DNA of 64,000 bases from Ophiocordyceps camponoti-saundersi (nom. inval.) (GCA_003339415.1 PDHQ01000049.1:129194-193193); one strand, 5' to 3'. Counted from the stretch's first letter, positions 25,771 to 37,539 are shown. Notes: generated from the sequence alone by a model not told the origin. Made by a program: numbers and translations.

Positions 25771-27030
25771 CTTTTTAAAATTCTTAAATAATACCTTAAC
25801 TTAGCTTTATAATAATAAAATTAACTTTAATAAGTTTCTTTATATTTATACTATTCTTATAATTATAATTTTTTATTATTTTTATAATAATAAGAAAGAT
25901 AAGATAATAGCTTACTTTACTTTATATTATAAACTAATTATTTATAAAAAGATATTTTTATTAATATTCCTTATAAGTTTAATTTAAAATTATAAAGATT
26001 TTAATAAGGCTTTTAGCTATAAAATTATTATAAGCTTTTTTACCTTATAATTTATTTACTTATAACGCTTTTATTAATTTAACTTTTTTTATTATTTTAT
26101 AATATTTAAATATATTAAAATATTTAAATATAAAGTTTAAGCGTAAAGGTTAGTTTTTAATATTTTCGTTATATAATTATCGCTATTTATTTACCTTATA
26201 CCCCGCTCCTAACTTTACTCCTTACTTTACTTAGCTTTACTTAGCTTACTTAGCTTTTTTACCTTTTTTCTTACCTTATTTTTTACTTTATCTTCCGCGC
26301 CCGATAATATTTTTAATTTTTATAAGCTTATCTTTTAAGCTATTATTATCGCTTTTTGCTATATATTTTAATATTACCGATATAGACTTTATAAAAGATA
26401 ATTTTAATATTTAGATAAAGTTTAGCTTAAGCTTTAATTTTTTCTTCGCTATTTTTTTAGCCTTTATCTCCCCTATTTCCTATTTCTCTTTATTTTTCTC
26501 TATACCGCTTATTTTCTCCGCTTTACTTACCCCCTTAACTTTATTCGCCTTTTTTTTATTTTCTTTAATTATTATCTAATCCGATCTACTTTTTAATATT
26601 AATATAATAAAAATTAATATTTAAGCTATTACCTTATTCTCCGCTTTTAGCTCCGCTTTTAGCTTTAATTTTAGCTTTAGTAAATTTAAGTTAAGAGTAT
26701 CTTAGATTTTAATAATATTATTTAAAATATATTTAAATTAAATAATTTTAATATAATTTATTACCTTTTAATTAATATTATTTTATATTTAGTTAAGATT
26801 ATATATTATATTATATATAGTAAATTAAAAATTTTATATTTTTAAATATATTTTAATTAAAACTCTTATAAAAATAATATAATAAGGTTTTTTAAGCTAA
26901 TAATAATAATAATTATTATTATTATTATAAGTATTTTTACCGCTATTATTATTATTTTTTTTACTTTTATTATAAACTTTATTATTATTATTATAGTTAT
27001 TATTATCTAAATTAGCGCTTTTACTTTTAC
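25770..27030. mobile_element. Unidentified repeat family H, copy 1
   Basis: It aligns with 62,840-63,960 over more than 1.1 kb. Each half is open on a different strand in both copies. About 25,780-26,070 is nearly open on the plus strand, with stops in shared places. About 26,560-26,150 on the minus strand encodes a Lys/Glu-rich region, then a block ending KSDNNSLKDKLIKIKNIIGRGR, followed by a Lys/Gln-rich tail (RGR*SKK*GKKKGKKAK). Two convergent ORFs or an element with an antisense gene would explain this. Family unknown. Confidence 0.5.
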
Positions 27031-27862
27031 GCTTTTTATTACTACTTTTATTTCCTTTTTATACTTATTATTATTATTACCTTCGCTTATAATTTAATTA
27101 TTATATTTATTACCGCTATTATTATTATTATCGCTTTACCCTCCTTTTTACTTTTCGCTTTATTTATACTAATAATTATCTATTTACTAAATATTTTAAG
27201 GTAAATTAATATTAGTATATAAAATTCCTAAGAAAAAACGTTAATAATTATAATAATAAAAGTAATATTAAGGTAGCTATTAAAATAGCTAACCTTACTA
27301 AAGCGCTTATTTAAGGTATTATTATTATTTTACTAAGTTAAAGCTTTAATATCTTATTCCGCTTTTATATATTATATAAGTTAACTTAGATTTTTTTTTA
27401 TTATTTACTATTAGCTATATTTAACTTTATTTTACTTTATATTACTTTATATTTATTAATAAGCTACTTAGCTATTTTTCTTTATTAATATACCGCGCTA
27501 CTTTTATTATAGTAATATATAACTCCTCTAAATATATTTATAATTTAATTAATATTTTAAGCTTTAACTCTAACTTTACCTTTAATTTTTAATTTTATTT
27601 ACTTTTTAATATTTATATTAAGCTTTAATATAATTAAAATAATTAGCTAATTATAAGCTTATATATTTTATTAGCTTTATATATAGCTAATATTATATAA
27701 TATTATTTACTTTATTATTTCTAATATAAAATTTTATAATTAGCTAACTAAGCTATATATATAATATAAAAAAAGTTATAAAGCTTATTATAAATAATCT
27801 TAAGTATATTTATTATTATTATTTTATTAATATAGCTATATAACTTTTATTATTTTTCTTTT

Positions 27863-27975
27863 ATTATAAAAATTAAAAGAAAAAGTTAAAAAAAAGGGTT
27901 AGGAATATACCTTTTTTTAAAAATAATAAAAAAAAGAAAAAAGGAAAGGAAAAAAAAGGTAAAAAAGAAAAAAAT
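27863..27975 (+). repeat. Purine-rich tract
   Basis: About 110 bp almost wholly A and G on the plus strand except for a short interruption around 27,911-27,918, ending in CCCCCCTTTTTT. It could be an expanded polypurine tract of a lost retroelement or simple low complexity. Confidence 0.6.
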
Positions 27976-28067
27976 ATAGCCCCCCTTTTTTTAATTACTA
28001 ATAAATAATAAAATAGCTACCCCGCTATTTTACCTTATCCCTTTTTAGATTTTCCTTCCTTTACCTT

Positions 28068-28148
28068 ACGCTATATTACCTCGCTTTATATTACCTTATA
28101 CCGCCCTATATTACCTTATATTACCCCGCGTTATATTATACCGCCTTA
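28068..28148 (+). repeat. Degenerate decamer tandem repeat (TTATATTACC-like)
   Basis: About seven imperfect units of TTATATTACC / CTATATTACC / TTATACCGCC in direct succession. Confidence 0.6.
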
Positions 28149-28409
28149 CTTTTTCCGCCCCGCGCTTTATAAACTTTCCTTTTCTTTATACTCCCCTCCT
28201 TATTTTATTTTTCTTATATTATTTAAGACTACCCCCGGGTAGTAAGCTTATTATATTATATTACCGCTAGCTACCGCTATATCCTTAGGCCTTATATAAG
28301 CGTATAGTAAGCTTTCTTTTTATAGTTAAGGGGTTTTACCTTACTTTAGGGGATTTTACTTACTTATTATATTATAAAGGCTTTAGATATTATAAAGGCC
28401 CTTAGCGTA

Positions 28410-28436
28410 TAAATAAATAAATAAATAAATAAATAA
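28410..28436 (+). repeat. (AAAT)n microsatellite
   Basis: Between six and seven uninterrupted AAAT units. Confidence 0.9.
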
Positions 28437-28714
28437 TCTTTTAAATTTTATTTTTTATTATATTTTTAAGCTATTTAAGCCTTTTACTAGCTTTTTAGAA
28501 AAAAGCTTAAAAACGCTATTTTTACTATTTTATTATTTTCCGCGCTTTATAATATAAGATAACTATTTTCCGCTTATTTAAGTAAGCCTAAAAGGGGGTA
28601 TTAAGGGGGTCTATATAACTAGCCCTACTAGACCTTGCTTATAGTTATATAGCCTAGACTAGCTACCCTAGCCTAGACCTAGGATATATATATAATATAT
28701 ATATATAGGCGTAT

Positions 28715-29501
28715 ATGATGCTTTATGCTATGCCTATGTCACTATAATATATGTAGGTATATAGGTATATAAACCCCGACCCTTGCGCTACCCTAACCCT
28801 ACAATCCTTGCTAAAGAGCGTATGACTGGTAACGGAGTACGTCCGTATGTCTTTCCAACATCTGCACCTACGTGAAAAGTTCGCCTTAGCCAGTAAAACA
28901 GACATGTCTACGAAAGTGTTCAGACGGGAATGACTCTTCCAGGCCCAAGACGTGAGAGGCCGACTTATGTTTATTTTGTATGCATGTACTCCGTATTTAC
29001 CTCCCTTTTACCAGATGGCACGCAGAACCTTTAGATGTAACCCAGGAGGCATGCACACGTAAAGTGCTAGTGGCGCTCTGAACTTCTATCGATTTCCGCA
29101 GGTGTCACCTGTTCTTCCTCCAAGATGATGTGTATACCTGAATTTTGGAAGGTAGGTAAAAGGGACGACAGAGTAACGTTTCCGTACAATCTTGATGCAG
29201 AACCTCGCATCACATCATGGACACAATCAGGATAGCTATAGGCTCAAGGGGAAAAGACAAGAATCACCGGGCTCAATGACGCCAGTCAAAAGGGCAGGGA
29301 CAGGCACCGAGCATCCTCCAGACATCTCTCGATCGCCAATGACTATTCGGGCAACTGAAGAGGCATTTTTAACTATCTAGACACCCTTGAGCAACCATAT
29401 GCCATGTTACACCTGGTTTATCTTTTGTTGGCCTCCTAGGCAGACTCCGCATCCCGTGTCCAGCTTTCCCTTGCGCACCAAATTGAGAATATGATCACCT
29501 A
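28715..29501. other. Non-RIPped intergenic DNA downstream of RAV1
   Basis: Normal CA/TG content returns abruptly at about 28,715. The 787 bp hold only short open frames without codon or homology support. It presumably contains the RAV1 3' UTR and terminator (minus strand, leftward from 29,501), but no decisive polyadenylation signal was identified. Confidence 0.6.
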
Positions 29502-32500
29502 TCACAACCCAAAGGAATCAAGCAGTGAGGTAGCGTCAGGTTCCTGGAACGAGGGTGGCATTGCAGCAGAAGGCGGTCTCGTGTCATTCTTTCCTGTCTG
29601 TGCGTCAATACTCCAGCTCATTGAAGGCATGTCGTCAACGATCAGCGAGCTTCTCCGCCGCAGTATCTTCAGCGGGTTAACATCTCCACCAAAGCCTGCC
29701 GCCGCATGCTGCTGGAACTCCCAATTACGCACTGCGATGACATGTCAGCCTGTTCCAGGCAACTCTCTCTAAAGCATCTGTTAGCATCACTTACCTAGGT
29801 CAAGGCCAAGGAGGTCGCAGCCCATCCTGTCGTAAAGCTTGGCACTGTGAAGCACAAATTCCCATTCCAGCTTTGGCGTCACCTTAGAAGCTCCTCTGAG
29901 CGTCTGCAAGGTCTTTTGCCTCAGCTGCGAGTAGAGAACGACGAGAGCAGGGTCGTCCGCGAGGAAAAATCTTGACCGTAGGTCAGGCGAGCAGGGTGTT
30001 CCCAGGAGTGCATGAACGGGCATCTACCATTCGTCGCTGTGATTAGTAATCAAGGCTTTGCCAGTCCGAATTCTCCACTTACAATCAGGGCCCTGACTGC
30101 CATGTCTTTACGGCCGAGCATCCAGAAAGCCCAGGATGCGAGCCATCGGTTGCCTTGCTGAGCTGCCTCGTGAAGCACCTCCTCTCTGAGGACCTTGCGC
30201 AGTACGGGCCCGCCATCTCCCTCGAAGACTCGAATGATAGCGATGCCCAGCTGCATATCCCGAAGCTGTCGAAGGCAGACTTCGACAGCATCCTCAAGGT
30301 GGTCTGCCAAGAGGAAAAAAGCGGCAGCGTACTCTATTCTGTGTTAGCTGAAGTTGTCTCATGACTACAAAAGACTTACCGAATCGCCGTTTGCTGAGCA
30401 AGGCATATGCGTTTTTCAATGCTGCCGTCCTCCATCTTGGGTCTTCAAAGTTATTTGCGAGTAGTCGTTGTGTGGCTGCCTGTTCTTTATTCCAGCTAGC
30501 TGTGCGCCACAGGCCCTGTAGTACCACCTTCTTCCGAAGAGCCAGGTAAAATAGGCTGCAGCCGATAGGGTCTTTGACATCAGACTCAGTGTAGATGTTT
30601 CGCGCGATCATCTCAAATTGCAGTTTCTACATGTCTGTCAGTCTTCTCCTATGCGAGTATCGAACATTGAAGACTTACCACCGCGGTGAGATCTGAGAGC
30701 CACATAAACATGCCGCTATCTCGGGCATGCTCCCATAACATTCTGCCATGGGCCTGACGACTGACGAAACCCACGAGAAGCTCCTGACTGTTCGAGTGAA
30801 AGGCCCAATTGATTTCTCGCCATGAAAGCTGCATCTCGCTGGTTCTCCCTTTGCGCAGAGCATTTTGGCGACAAAAGAGCATAAACCGAGCTCCATTCTC
30901 ATCCAAGGATCGTCGATGTCTCTCCACCACTGTTACGCACTCAACCATGTCCGCCAGTTGGATCTGTTCATGGCCTGATAATTGAGGAAGACCGATTTTC
31001 AGGAGCTTTTCGTTGATAGAGCTCGCGGTGTGATCGGAAAACTCTTCGTCGTCCTCGACGCTGAGTTCGTTTCTTTCGTCTCGTAGGTGGCTCATTACCC
31101 TTTGCGAAGTGCGAGTGTCCGGGCCCTATGATCAAATATTAGGAAACTGATGTGTCTATGATATAGCTGTGTACTCACACAAGCTGTGTAAAATTTCTCT
31201 ATGTCTAAGCCGAGGTAGTCGTCCACGGACTCTCCGGAGACCAGATGTTTTAGGATTTGATTCAACGCTGCTAGGATTTGTCGTACCAGCGTTGCCTTGC
31301 CAGCCAAAACACATTGGCTGAGAAATTGCGGATGGAATACCGGAAGTGGTCCGTTGAATTTCCGAACCGCCTCGAACAAGTCCCAAGTGCCATCTTGACG
31401 ATGAGCGAGACGAACGTCCGCCATCAAAGATTCGCCACCTCCCGCGCGTCTATCAAAGACAAAGAGCTGATTTCCAGCACCGACTATTAAGTGCCCGTCA
31501 CCTAGCCAGGTGGAATCCCCGATGGGGTGTGGTGTGAGATGGCGGATGCTTAATTCTCGGATTGGTGCCCAAGCAGGGCCTTTATTCAGGTAATCAAAAC
31601 GCATCTGGGACAGCAGCACAACGCGATGCTGAAATCCAACGGCCAGGATCGATTGACCATCAGGTGTCGAAGTCCAGTCGAGGTCTTGGACGGCATCTGC
31701 ATTATAAACTTGTTGAAACTCCAGGCGGGAGCCTCCGATATCCCAAATCGTGAGTTTTGACCTAGAAGAATCCACCAATGCAGCCTTTTTCAGAACGCTG
31801 CCGCTGGCTAACGCCGGGTCGGTTAACCCCGTCTCTGTAGAGCACGTCGAAAGCCAGTCGACGCCCCGGCTTGCGAGGTCCACTCGAGCAGTCCAGAAGT
31901 CGACCCTTCCAGCATGTGTGTAGGAAATGGCCACATCGCGCGCAAATATGTCCAAGAAGCTTGAGAGCATAGGTAGAGAGCCAGCCGGGTCGACTGGAAG
32001 GACGTGTTTCAAATCCTCTGCTATACCCAGGTTGAAGCGACAAAATTGGCGTATAATGGCACTGCACGGCTGCCGAGGATCTGCTGACCGCTGCGGTAGA
32101 TTGATTTCCCAGACAATCCCCTGCCTGTCCGAGGTGATGGTGGCAACATGTGCGACTTTGGAATCTCCAGGTTCAGACCGCGGCAATTTGATGAGGCAGA
32201 GGGGTTTACCAGTGACGTTCAGAGGAAGATCTGCCAGACGCGAGGCAGTGTCATGACAACAGTCCCACAAGATAATGGCATCGTCGTAAAGAAATGCGGC
32301 AAAGTCGCCTTGATGTAAAATGCAGACAAAGCGGACATTTTTACCTTCGGAGGTAAAGCTTCGACGACGAAGAGGAAGATTCTTAACATTGCTTGAACGC
32401 GATAAATGCTGCCAAAGTATGCATTCTCCATTGCAGGTTCGTGACATGATAGCTCGGCCGCTATAGTTGCGCATAATCTTCCTTATTGGGGCTGAGTGTC

Positions 32501-33870
32501 CCGTCCAGACCGCCTGAAGTGAGAGTCGCCTTCCATCAGCAACCGGGTCTAACAAATCCGCAATTCTGCTCTTGAAGATCCCGATGCTGCCGCCAAAGTC
32601 ATGAAATAGTATGTGCAATGTTCCATCGCACGCAGTGTAGTAACAATGTAGCTGTATGTGCGGAAATCTGTTTGCCTGTAGGAATCCTCCTAGGGTTTCG
32701 AATTCCCGAGAGCTCAGCTGCGCATTCTTCAACACTCTCGGAGAGCCATTATCGCCGCAGCCGAGATTCTCGAAAAACCACGCCGAAAGACGACCGCGGC
32801 GGTCAATCGACAAGCAAGCATCGGAGAAACTTCGATTTGGATCGACTACAACATGACTCGTGGAATCACTGCCCGGTATTTGATTATCTGATACTGATTG
32901 CAACTCGACGTTCCTCACAGGGGCCATTAAACTGCACCCGTCGATGAAGCAAACAAATCGAGAAGTGCCCGGCAATTCTCTTGTTAGGCTGGGTAAGATG
33001 AGATTGACACTCCCCCAAACCTGCCAATGGCGACCATCACTGGTATCAGTCGGGATCCAAATGCGGATGACGTTATCCAGGCAGAGTGTGTACAGCACGT
33101 TCTCGACAGTATTACCAGGACGACAGGGCTTCCGCCATCGAGCCGACGTTACAATATCAGGATGTTCAAGATATGTAACGTCGAAACGAACCTCGTCGTA
33201 TCCGTAGGTGAGTCGCCGCCACACTTTAGGCAGCTGATCGAAGTGGCCGACGCAGACGATGTACGAGGAGTCGTGGGACACGAGGGCTAACCTAGCTGTG
33301 TTGGGAAGCTTCGTCTCCCAAAAGCAGACCGGCTGCTTGTTTGTATTGAAGAGCGACAGATGTGTGGAAGCAACTAGCAGCTCCTCCGTGCAACCCCAGG
33401 ACAACGAACAAACGAATTGAGGATTCGGGTTCGGGATGTCGAAACTGGCTTGCAAAGACCACTGAGGACGTGTCAGGTGTAGCTCAGAATAACGTCAAGA
33501 GTGCAAAGTACAACCTTCACAACCTTATCGTCACATTCAAGTGGTTGGTAAAGCCGGATCTCTCGCGCTGTACATGTGGCAATCTTACCACAATTCTCAT
33601 CCAGTGCTATAGCAACCAACTGAAAATCCGCATTGTCATCGTAGATAGTTTGAACCAAAGCATGGGCTTCCTCCATTATGGTGAAGGCATTGCCGCTAAT
33701 GTAGGCCTAATTCGGAGTTAGAGCTATCAGCTGGTTCCGTTCTGCATTGCATCCAGGTTAGTTGAAGCAATAGCCAGCCCCGCGCGTACAGTATAGTGAC
33801 GATTATTCCAGAAACCGCTGGTGAGGCATTGCAGCCTGGTTTCTGGCTGTCCGGGGAGGACGGTGATCAT
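29502..33870 (-). CDS. RAVE complex subunit Rav1 (rabconnectin-3 alpha / DmX-like), 8 exons, 1,319 aa
   Basis: Rav1 with Skp1 and Rav2 promotes reassembly of V1 with Vo of the vacuolar H+-ATPase. Exons (minus): 33,870-33,790; 33,706-33,515; 33,461-31,179; 31,125-30,679; 30,626-30,380; 30,333-30,083; 30,023-29,795; 29,731-29,502. The sum, 3,960 nt, divides by three with no internal stop. All introns are 46-83 bp with GT-AG ends, and several show CTAAC/CTGAC-like branch sites. The N-terminus (MITVLPGQPETRLQ, then YISGNAFTIMEEAHALVQT across intron 1) and the C-terminus (FQEPDATSLLDSFGL) are, from memory, typical of fungal Rav1. WD-repeat propellers fill roughly residues 1-600 (GHSAPIRKIM near 412). 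The Rav1p_C domain follows from about 600, with INEKLLKIGLPQLSGHEQ near 889 and WREINWAFHSNSQ near 955. Length is normal for fungi. The gene is intact and unmutated although transposons lie 185 bp from its start. Confidence 0.93.
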
Positions 33871-33935
33871 GGTGTCGGCAATGCAATACGACAGAGGCTG
33901 GAAACGGCGACTCGAGAGCAGGCAGAGCGCGACAT
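33867..33935 (-). promoter_or_regulatory. Upstream ORF of RAV1, 22 codons, stop overlapping the main start
   Basis: The ATG at 33,935 (context GCCATGT) opens a 22-codon frame (MSRSACSRVAVSSLC...) ending in TGA. The last bases form ATGA with the RAV1 start (ATG 33,870-33,868, TGA 33,869-33,867). If the mRNA begins upstream of 33,935, this ORF would be translated first and could allow termination-reinitiation. The transcription start is unknown. Confidence 0.5.
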
Positions 33936-34054
33936 GGCGTAAGTTATGAAAGCAGGCTCCGACTCATCTAAACCGGTGCCTGATGAGAAGACCCTAGGTA
34001 GTTACTATCCGTGCCTTCCTAAGTACCTACCTACCTACCAAGGTGCCTAGCACC
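33871..34054 (-). promoter_or_regulatory. Compact promoter/5' UTR of RAV1
   Basis: Only 184 bp of non-RIPped DNA separate the RAV1 start codon from the hAT-like terminus. It contains CTACCTACCTACC at about 34,027-34,039 (GGTAGGTAGGTAG on the coding strand) and TAGGTAGTTAC at 33,994-34,004. No TATA box in a convincing place. Confidence 0.5.
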
Positions 34055-35903
34055 CAGGGTTTAAAATTAGTCAGTGAGTTTTTTAGTCACTTTTTAGTTA
34101 GTCAGGACTAACTAACTAAAGTTACGATTTTTAAAGTTACTTTAGTAACTAGTATTTAATTATAACTTTTAATCTTTAGTAAGTAAGTAATAAACTAATA
34201 GTTAAGAAATTAGTTACTAATTGTAATTATTTTTTTTTAAAAAACTATATTTAAAACGCTTGTAAAAGGTATTTTTTTATAATTTTAGCTATTTTATTTA
34301 TTTTTTTAATAAAACGTTTAAAATAATATATTTCTAAAAAAAAGTCTTTTTTAAAAATATTAAAAAGAAGAAAACTTTAAAAAATTATATAATATTAATT
34401 ATTAATTTAAAAAGTAATAAAAAGTTATTATAGCTAAAAACTAATCCTTTTTAATTTTACATTTTCTCTTATAATTATTATAAGAATGTAAATAGAGAAA
34501 TTATATTTATTTTAAAGATTTATTAGAACTATATTAAAAATATTTACTTAAAGTTTTTTTTAGCTTACTAACCTTAAAAACTATATTATATAGAAATGTA
34601 TTTTTAATTATTTTTTAATTAATTATAAAAAATAATAAAAATTATTTTATTTATTACCTTATACCTAGTTTTAAAAATACTAATATTTAGTTTTAAAGCT
34701 TAATTAAATAATAGTTTATAATTTAAAAATTTAATATAATAAAATAAAGTTCTCTTTATATATTTTCTCTTAAAGCTTAGTAAGCTTATTATAGGCTTAG
34801 TTATAAGTTATTTTTAATTTTTTAATTTTTTTTTCTTTATTAAGTTTTTTTACTATACTAAGCTAAAATAAGGATTCTATTATTTTTATATAAAAAAACT
34901 TTTTAGATAATAGTTTTAAAAATAAAAAATTAATACCTTAAAATAATAGATTTTTTAAGCTTTTTATTAAGATGTTTTACTTAAATTTATAAATTAGTAT
35001 TATAATTCTTTTTTACTATTTACTTTTAAAAACTTTCCTTATTTAACTAAAATATTTAAAATATATATAAGTATTAGAAATATATTATTTTTTTAAAAAA
35101 ATTTATTTAAAAATATATAAAAGTACTTAAAATTAAAAAAATAATATAAAATATAGCTTAAGCTATAAAAAATTTTATATTTTTATTCTTTATATTTTTA
35201 TTACTTTTTTTAGTTTTTTTATAGCTTAATAAAGAAAGCTTTTTATATTTACCTCTTTTTATTAGTAATATATTAATATTATCTCTCTATACCCTTTTAT
35301 CTCTACTATATAATATATATAGAGAGAATAACTTAAATATAAGAAGCCTCTAATAAAATATATATTAATACTTAAGTCGTGCCTTATATAACTTAAGAGA
35401 TAAGAGATATGTTAAAAAAGAAAGAAAAAGTATAAAGGTAGAATATTATCTAGCTATAAAATTACTTTTCTTTATATAAAGTAGGTGAAATATCTATCTC
35501 TAATTATATTTAATTTAAATTACTTTCATTTCTCTTACTTATATATATATATAAATTACTTAATATTAACTAATAGTTATATTAGTTTAATAGTTAATTA
35601 TAAATTAATAAAAATAATAAGATAAGTTTTATATAATTATAAAAAGCTTTTATATTTATTAATTACTTAATATTTATTTTCTTACTTTTTTAATATAAGT
35701 TTAAATTAAAAAGCTATATAAGCTTAGTATTTCTTATAAAATTATATAATATTAATTTTAATAAAATTCGAAAAATATATTTTTAAATAATATAGCTTTT
35801 ATTATTTAAAAATTAAGCTTTAGGAGTTAATAATTATATTCACTATTATAAATAGTATATTAGCTTTATATAATAAAATAATAAAAGATAATAAAATATT
35901 TCT
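34055..35903. mobile_element. hAT-like DNA transposon remnant adjoining RAV1
   Basis: It begins CAGGGTTTAAAATTAGTCAGT, matching CAGGGTTTAAAATCAGTTAGT at 58,014, which heads a recognisable hAT element. Just inside lie AAGTTACTTTAGTAACT motifs like the subterminal repeats of that copy. The body is extremely A/T-rich and no transposase block could be read. The opposite TIR was not found, so this may be a truncated or non-autonomous copy. Confidence 0.5.
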
Positions 35904-36170
35904 TATAAAAGATTAGTTTATAACTAATTATAGCTAAATAAAAGTATTATTAATAACTATATTTAAGTTTTCCTAATAACGCTTAGTTATTACGCGGGGT
36001 ATATAGTTAGCTTAGAAAGGGAGCTTCTCTCCCCTCTCTTTCCTTTTCTTAATAGCTTTAATTATAACTTTACTTTAGCTTATTTTAATAATTACTTATA
36101 TAAGACTTTTATATTAATTAAAGCTTCTTTTACCGCTTACTAAATATAAAAGTAAAATTAATATAAGATA
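35904..36170 (+). mobile_element. S4: 5' LTR plus about 55 bp of interior of an S element, truncated
   Basis: 35,904-36,113 is a 210-bp S-family LTR (TATAAAAGATTAG to GACTTTTATA). It is followed by the S interior start (TTAATTAAAGCTTCTTTTACC), which stops matching at about 36,165. No 3' LTR. Confidence 0.8.
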
Positions 36171-37120
36171 TATAATAATACCCTTATAAATCGCTTAACT
36201 TTTTATAATATTTTATTAAAATTTCCCCCCTTAAGATTTTACTTAGATTTCCCCTAGAAACTTTATTACCTTTACGCTTAGGAAATTACTAGGATTTCCT
36301 CTAAAGATTTCTCTATAATAACTCTTAGGATTTTACTAAGATTTCTAACTAAATTTAATATTAAAATATACTTTTAGAAATCTCTAGATTTTATTAAGAA
36401 ATCCTTATATACTAAGAAATTACTATATACTAAGAAATCTTTATTTTATTAATATATATAGAAATTACTATAAAATCCCTTTAGGTAAATATTTTTAAGA
36501 TTATATTAGGAAATCTTCCTTAAGCTTTTAGCTATATAATTAGCTTAATATTTTTTAAAGTAATAATTTAGTTTTTTTATAATTATATTTTTAATTTTTA
36601 AAAACTTTTATTTATACTTATACTCTTTATAATAAATATTTTATAATCTTATAATTAATAGCTAGCTTATTTTATTATTTTTAATATATTTTATTTAATA
36701 GTTAGCTTAATTTATATACTTATTAATAGATTATATATATAAGCGTATATTAACTAATAGTAATTTTATATTTTACTAACTTATAGATTTTTAGCTATTA
36801 AAGTAATAAGTTAAACTTAAAATATCTTTACTAATAAAACTTTATAAATATAGATTTTTAGCTTAAAAGAAAGCTTTATTATATTTATTACTTTACCCTT
36901 ATTATATATTATTTCTTTACCTTTAAACTTCTTAAAGTAATTAAGAAAGAAATTATAGCTAAGAAAGAAAAAGCTTATATTTTTAATACTTATAAAAAAG
37001 TTAAAAAATATTATCTTTTTAAAAGAATATTTTTAATAACTTAATATAGTAAAATAAAATTAGTTAAAAAGTATTTACTATATTAGGATAATCCTTAAAA
37101 AACTAAGTTTCTTATTATAA
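36170..37120. other. Degenerate RIP DNA with GATTTCC/GGAAATC motif cluster
   Basis: 36,220-36,530 contains about fifteen irregularly spaced GATTTCC/GATTTCT and AGAAATC/GGAAATC motifs. The remainder to element B has no recognisable gene. Confidence 0.5.
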
Positions 37121-37125
37121 TTAAA
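37121..37125. repeat. Target-site duplication of element B (left, TTAAA)
   Basis: TTAAA here equals TTAAA at 43,611-43,615 right of element B. Confidence 0.85.
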
Positions 37126-37311
37126 TATAAGGGTTCGACCTCCGGGCTATCTACGAGGAGGTGACTCTATTATTTAGAATAACTATAAAGAACTATAGAA
37201 AAGGGGTCGTAACGCCTAATAGAGGTAGGCGATCCGCGCGCGCGCCGCGCGCGGAAATAACTAATTACCTTATATAACTTAGCTATTCGGGTATAGCCCG
37301 AATCCCTTATA
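37126..37311 (-). repeat. LTR of element B (left, 3' LTR of the element)
   Basis: 186 bp, TATAAGGGTTCGACC to CGAATCCCTTATA. Contains a CG-rich palindromic run (about 37,236-37,255) and a hairpin near its right end. Confidence 0.92.
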
Positions 37312-37539
37312 TACCCCGCCGCCCTAGGAAAATAAAAGTTCCGTCCCCGGTAGGGGTATAAGTTAAAATAAAATAAAAATTCCCCTACGCGTTCCCCTTC
37401 CTTTCTTTTCTTATTTTATATATTATCCGTTTTAAAAATAATAACCTTATCGTTATTACGCTATCGCCGCGCCGCCTCCTTATATTATTTTTTTTTTATT
37501 AATATATTATTTTATTTATTATCTTACTAATATATTAAC

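Larger units (their letters stand above)
27030..28700. other. Low-complexity RIP DNA up to the gene island
   Basis: No gene seen. It contains AAT/ATT-rich DNA, a purine-rich tract (27,863-27,975), a TTATATTACC-like decamer repeat (28,068-28,148) and an AAAT array (28,410-28,436). It ends in an AT dinucleotide run (28,682-28,709) at the composition boundary. Confidence 0.6.

Noticed and set aside
28791..28802. CCCTAACCCTAC, resembling telomeric repeat
   Set aside because: Less than two units, in ordinary intergenic DNA. Chance match; no sign of a chromosome end.
28723..28905. 60-codon minus-strand frame just inside the island
   Set aside because: No homology, no splice context, overlaps the composition border. 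Likely chance.
29192..29380. 62-codon plus-strand frame downstream of RAV1
   Set aside because: No recognisable protein or neighbouring exons. Length is expected by chance in normal-composition DNA.
31278..33721. Several plus-strand frames of 60-120 codons across RAV1
   Set aside because: Shadows of the minus-strand RAV1 exons, which have homology, splice sites and a continuous frame.
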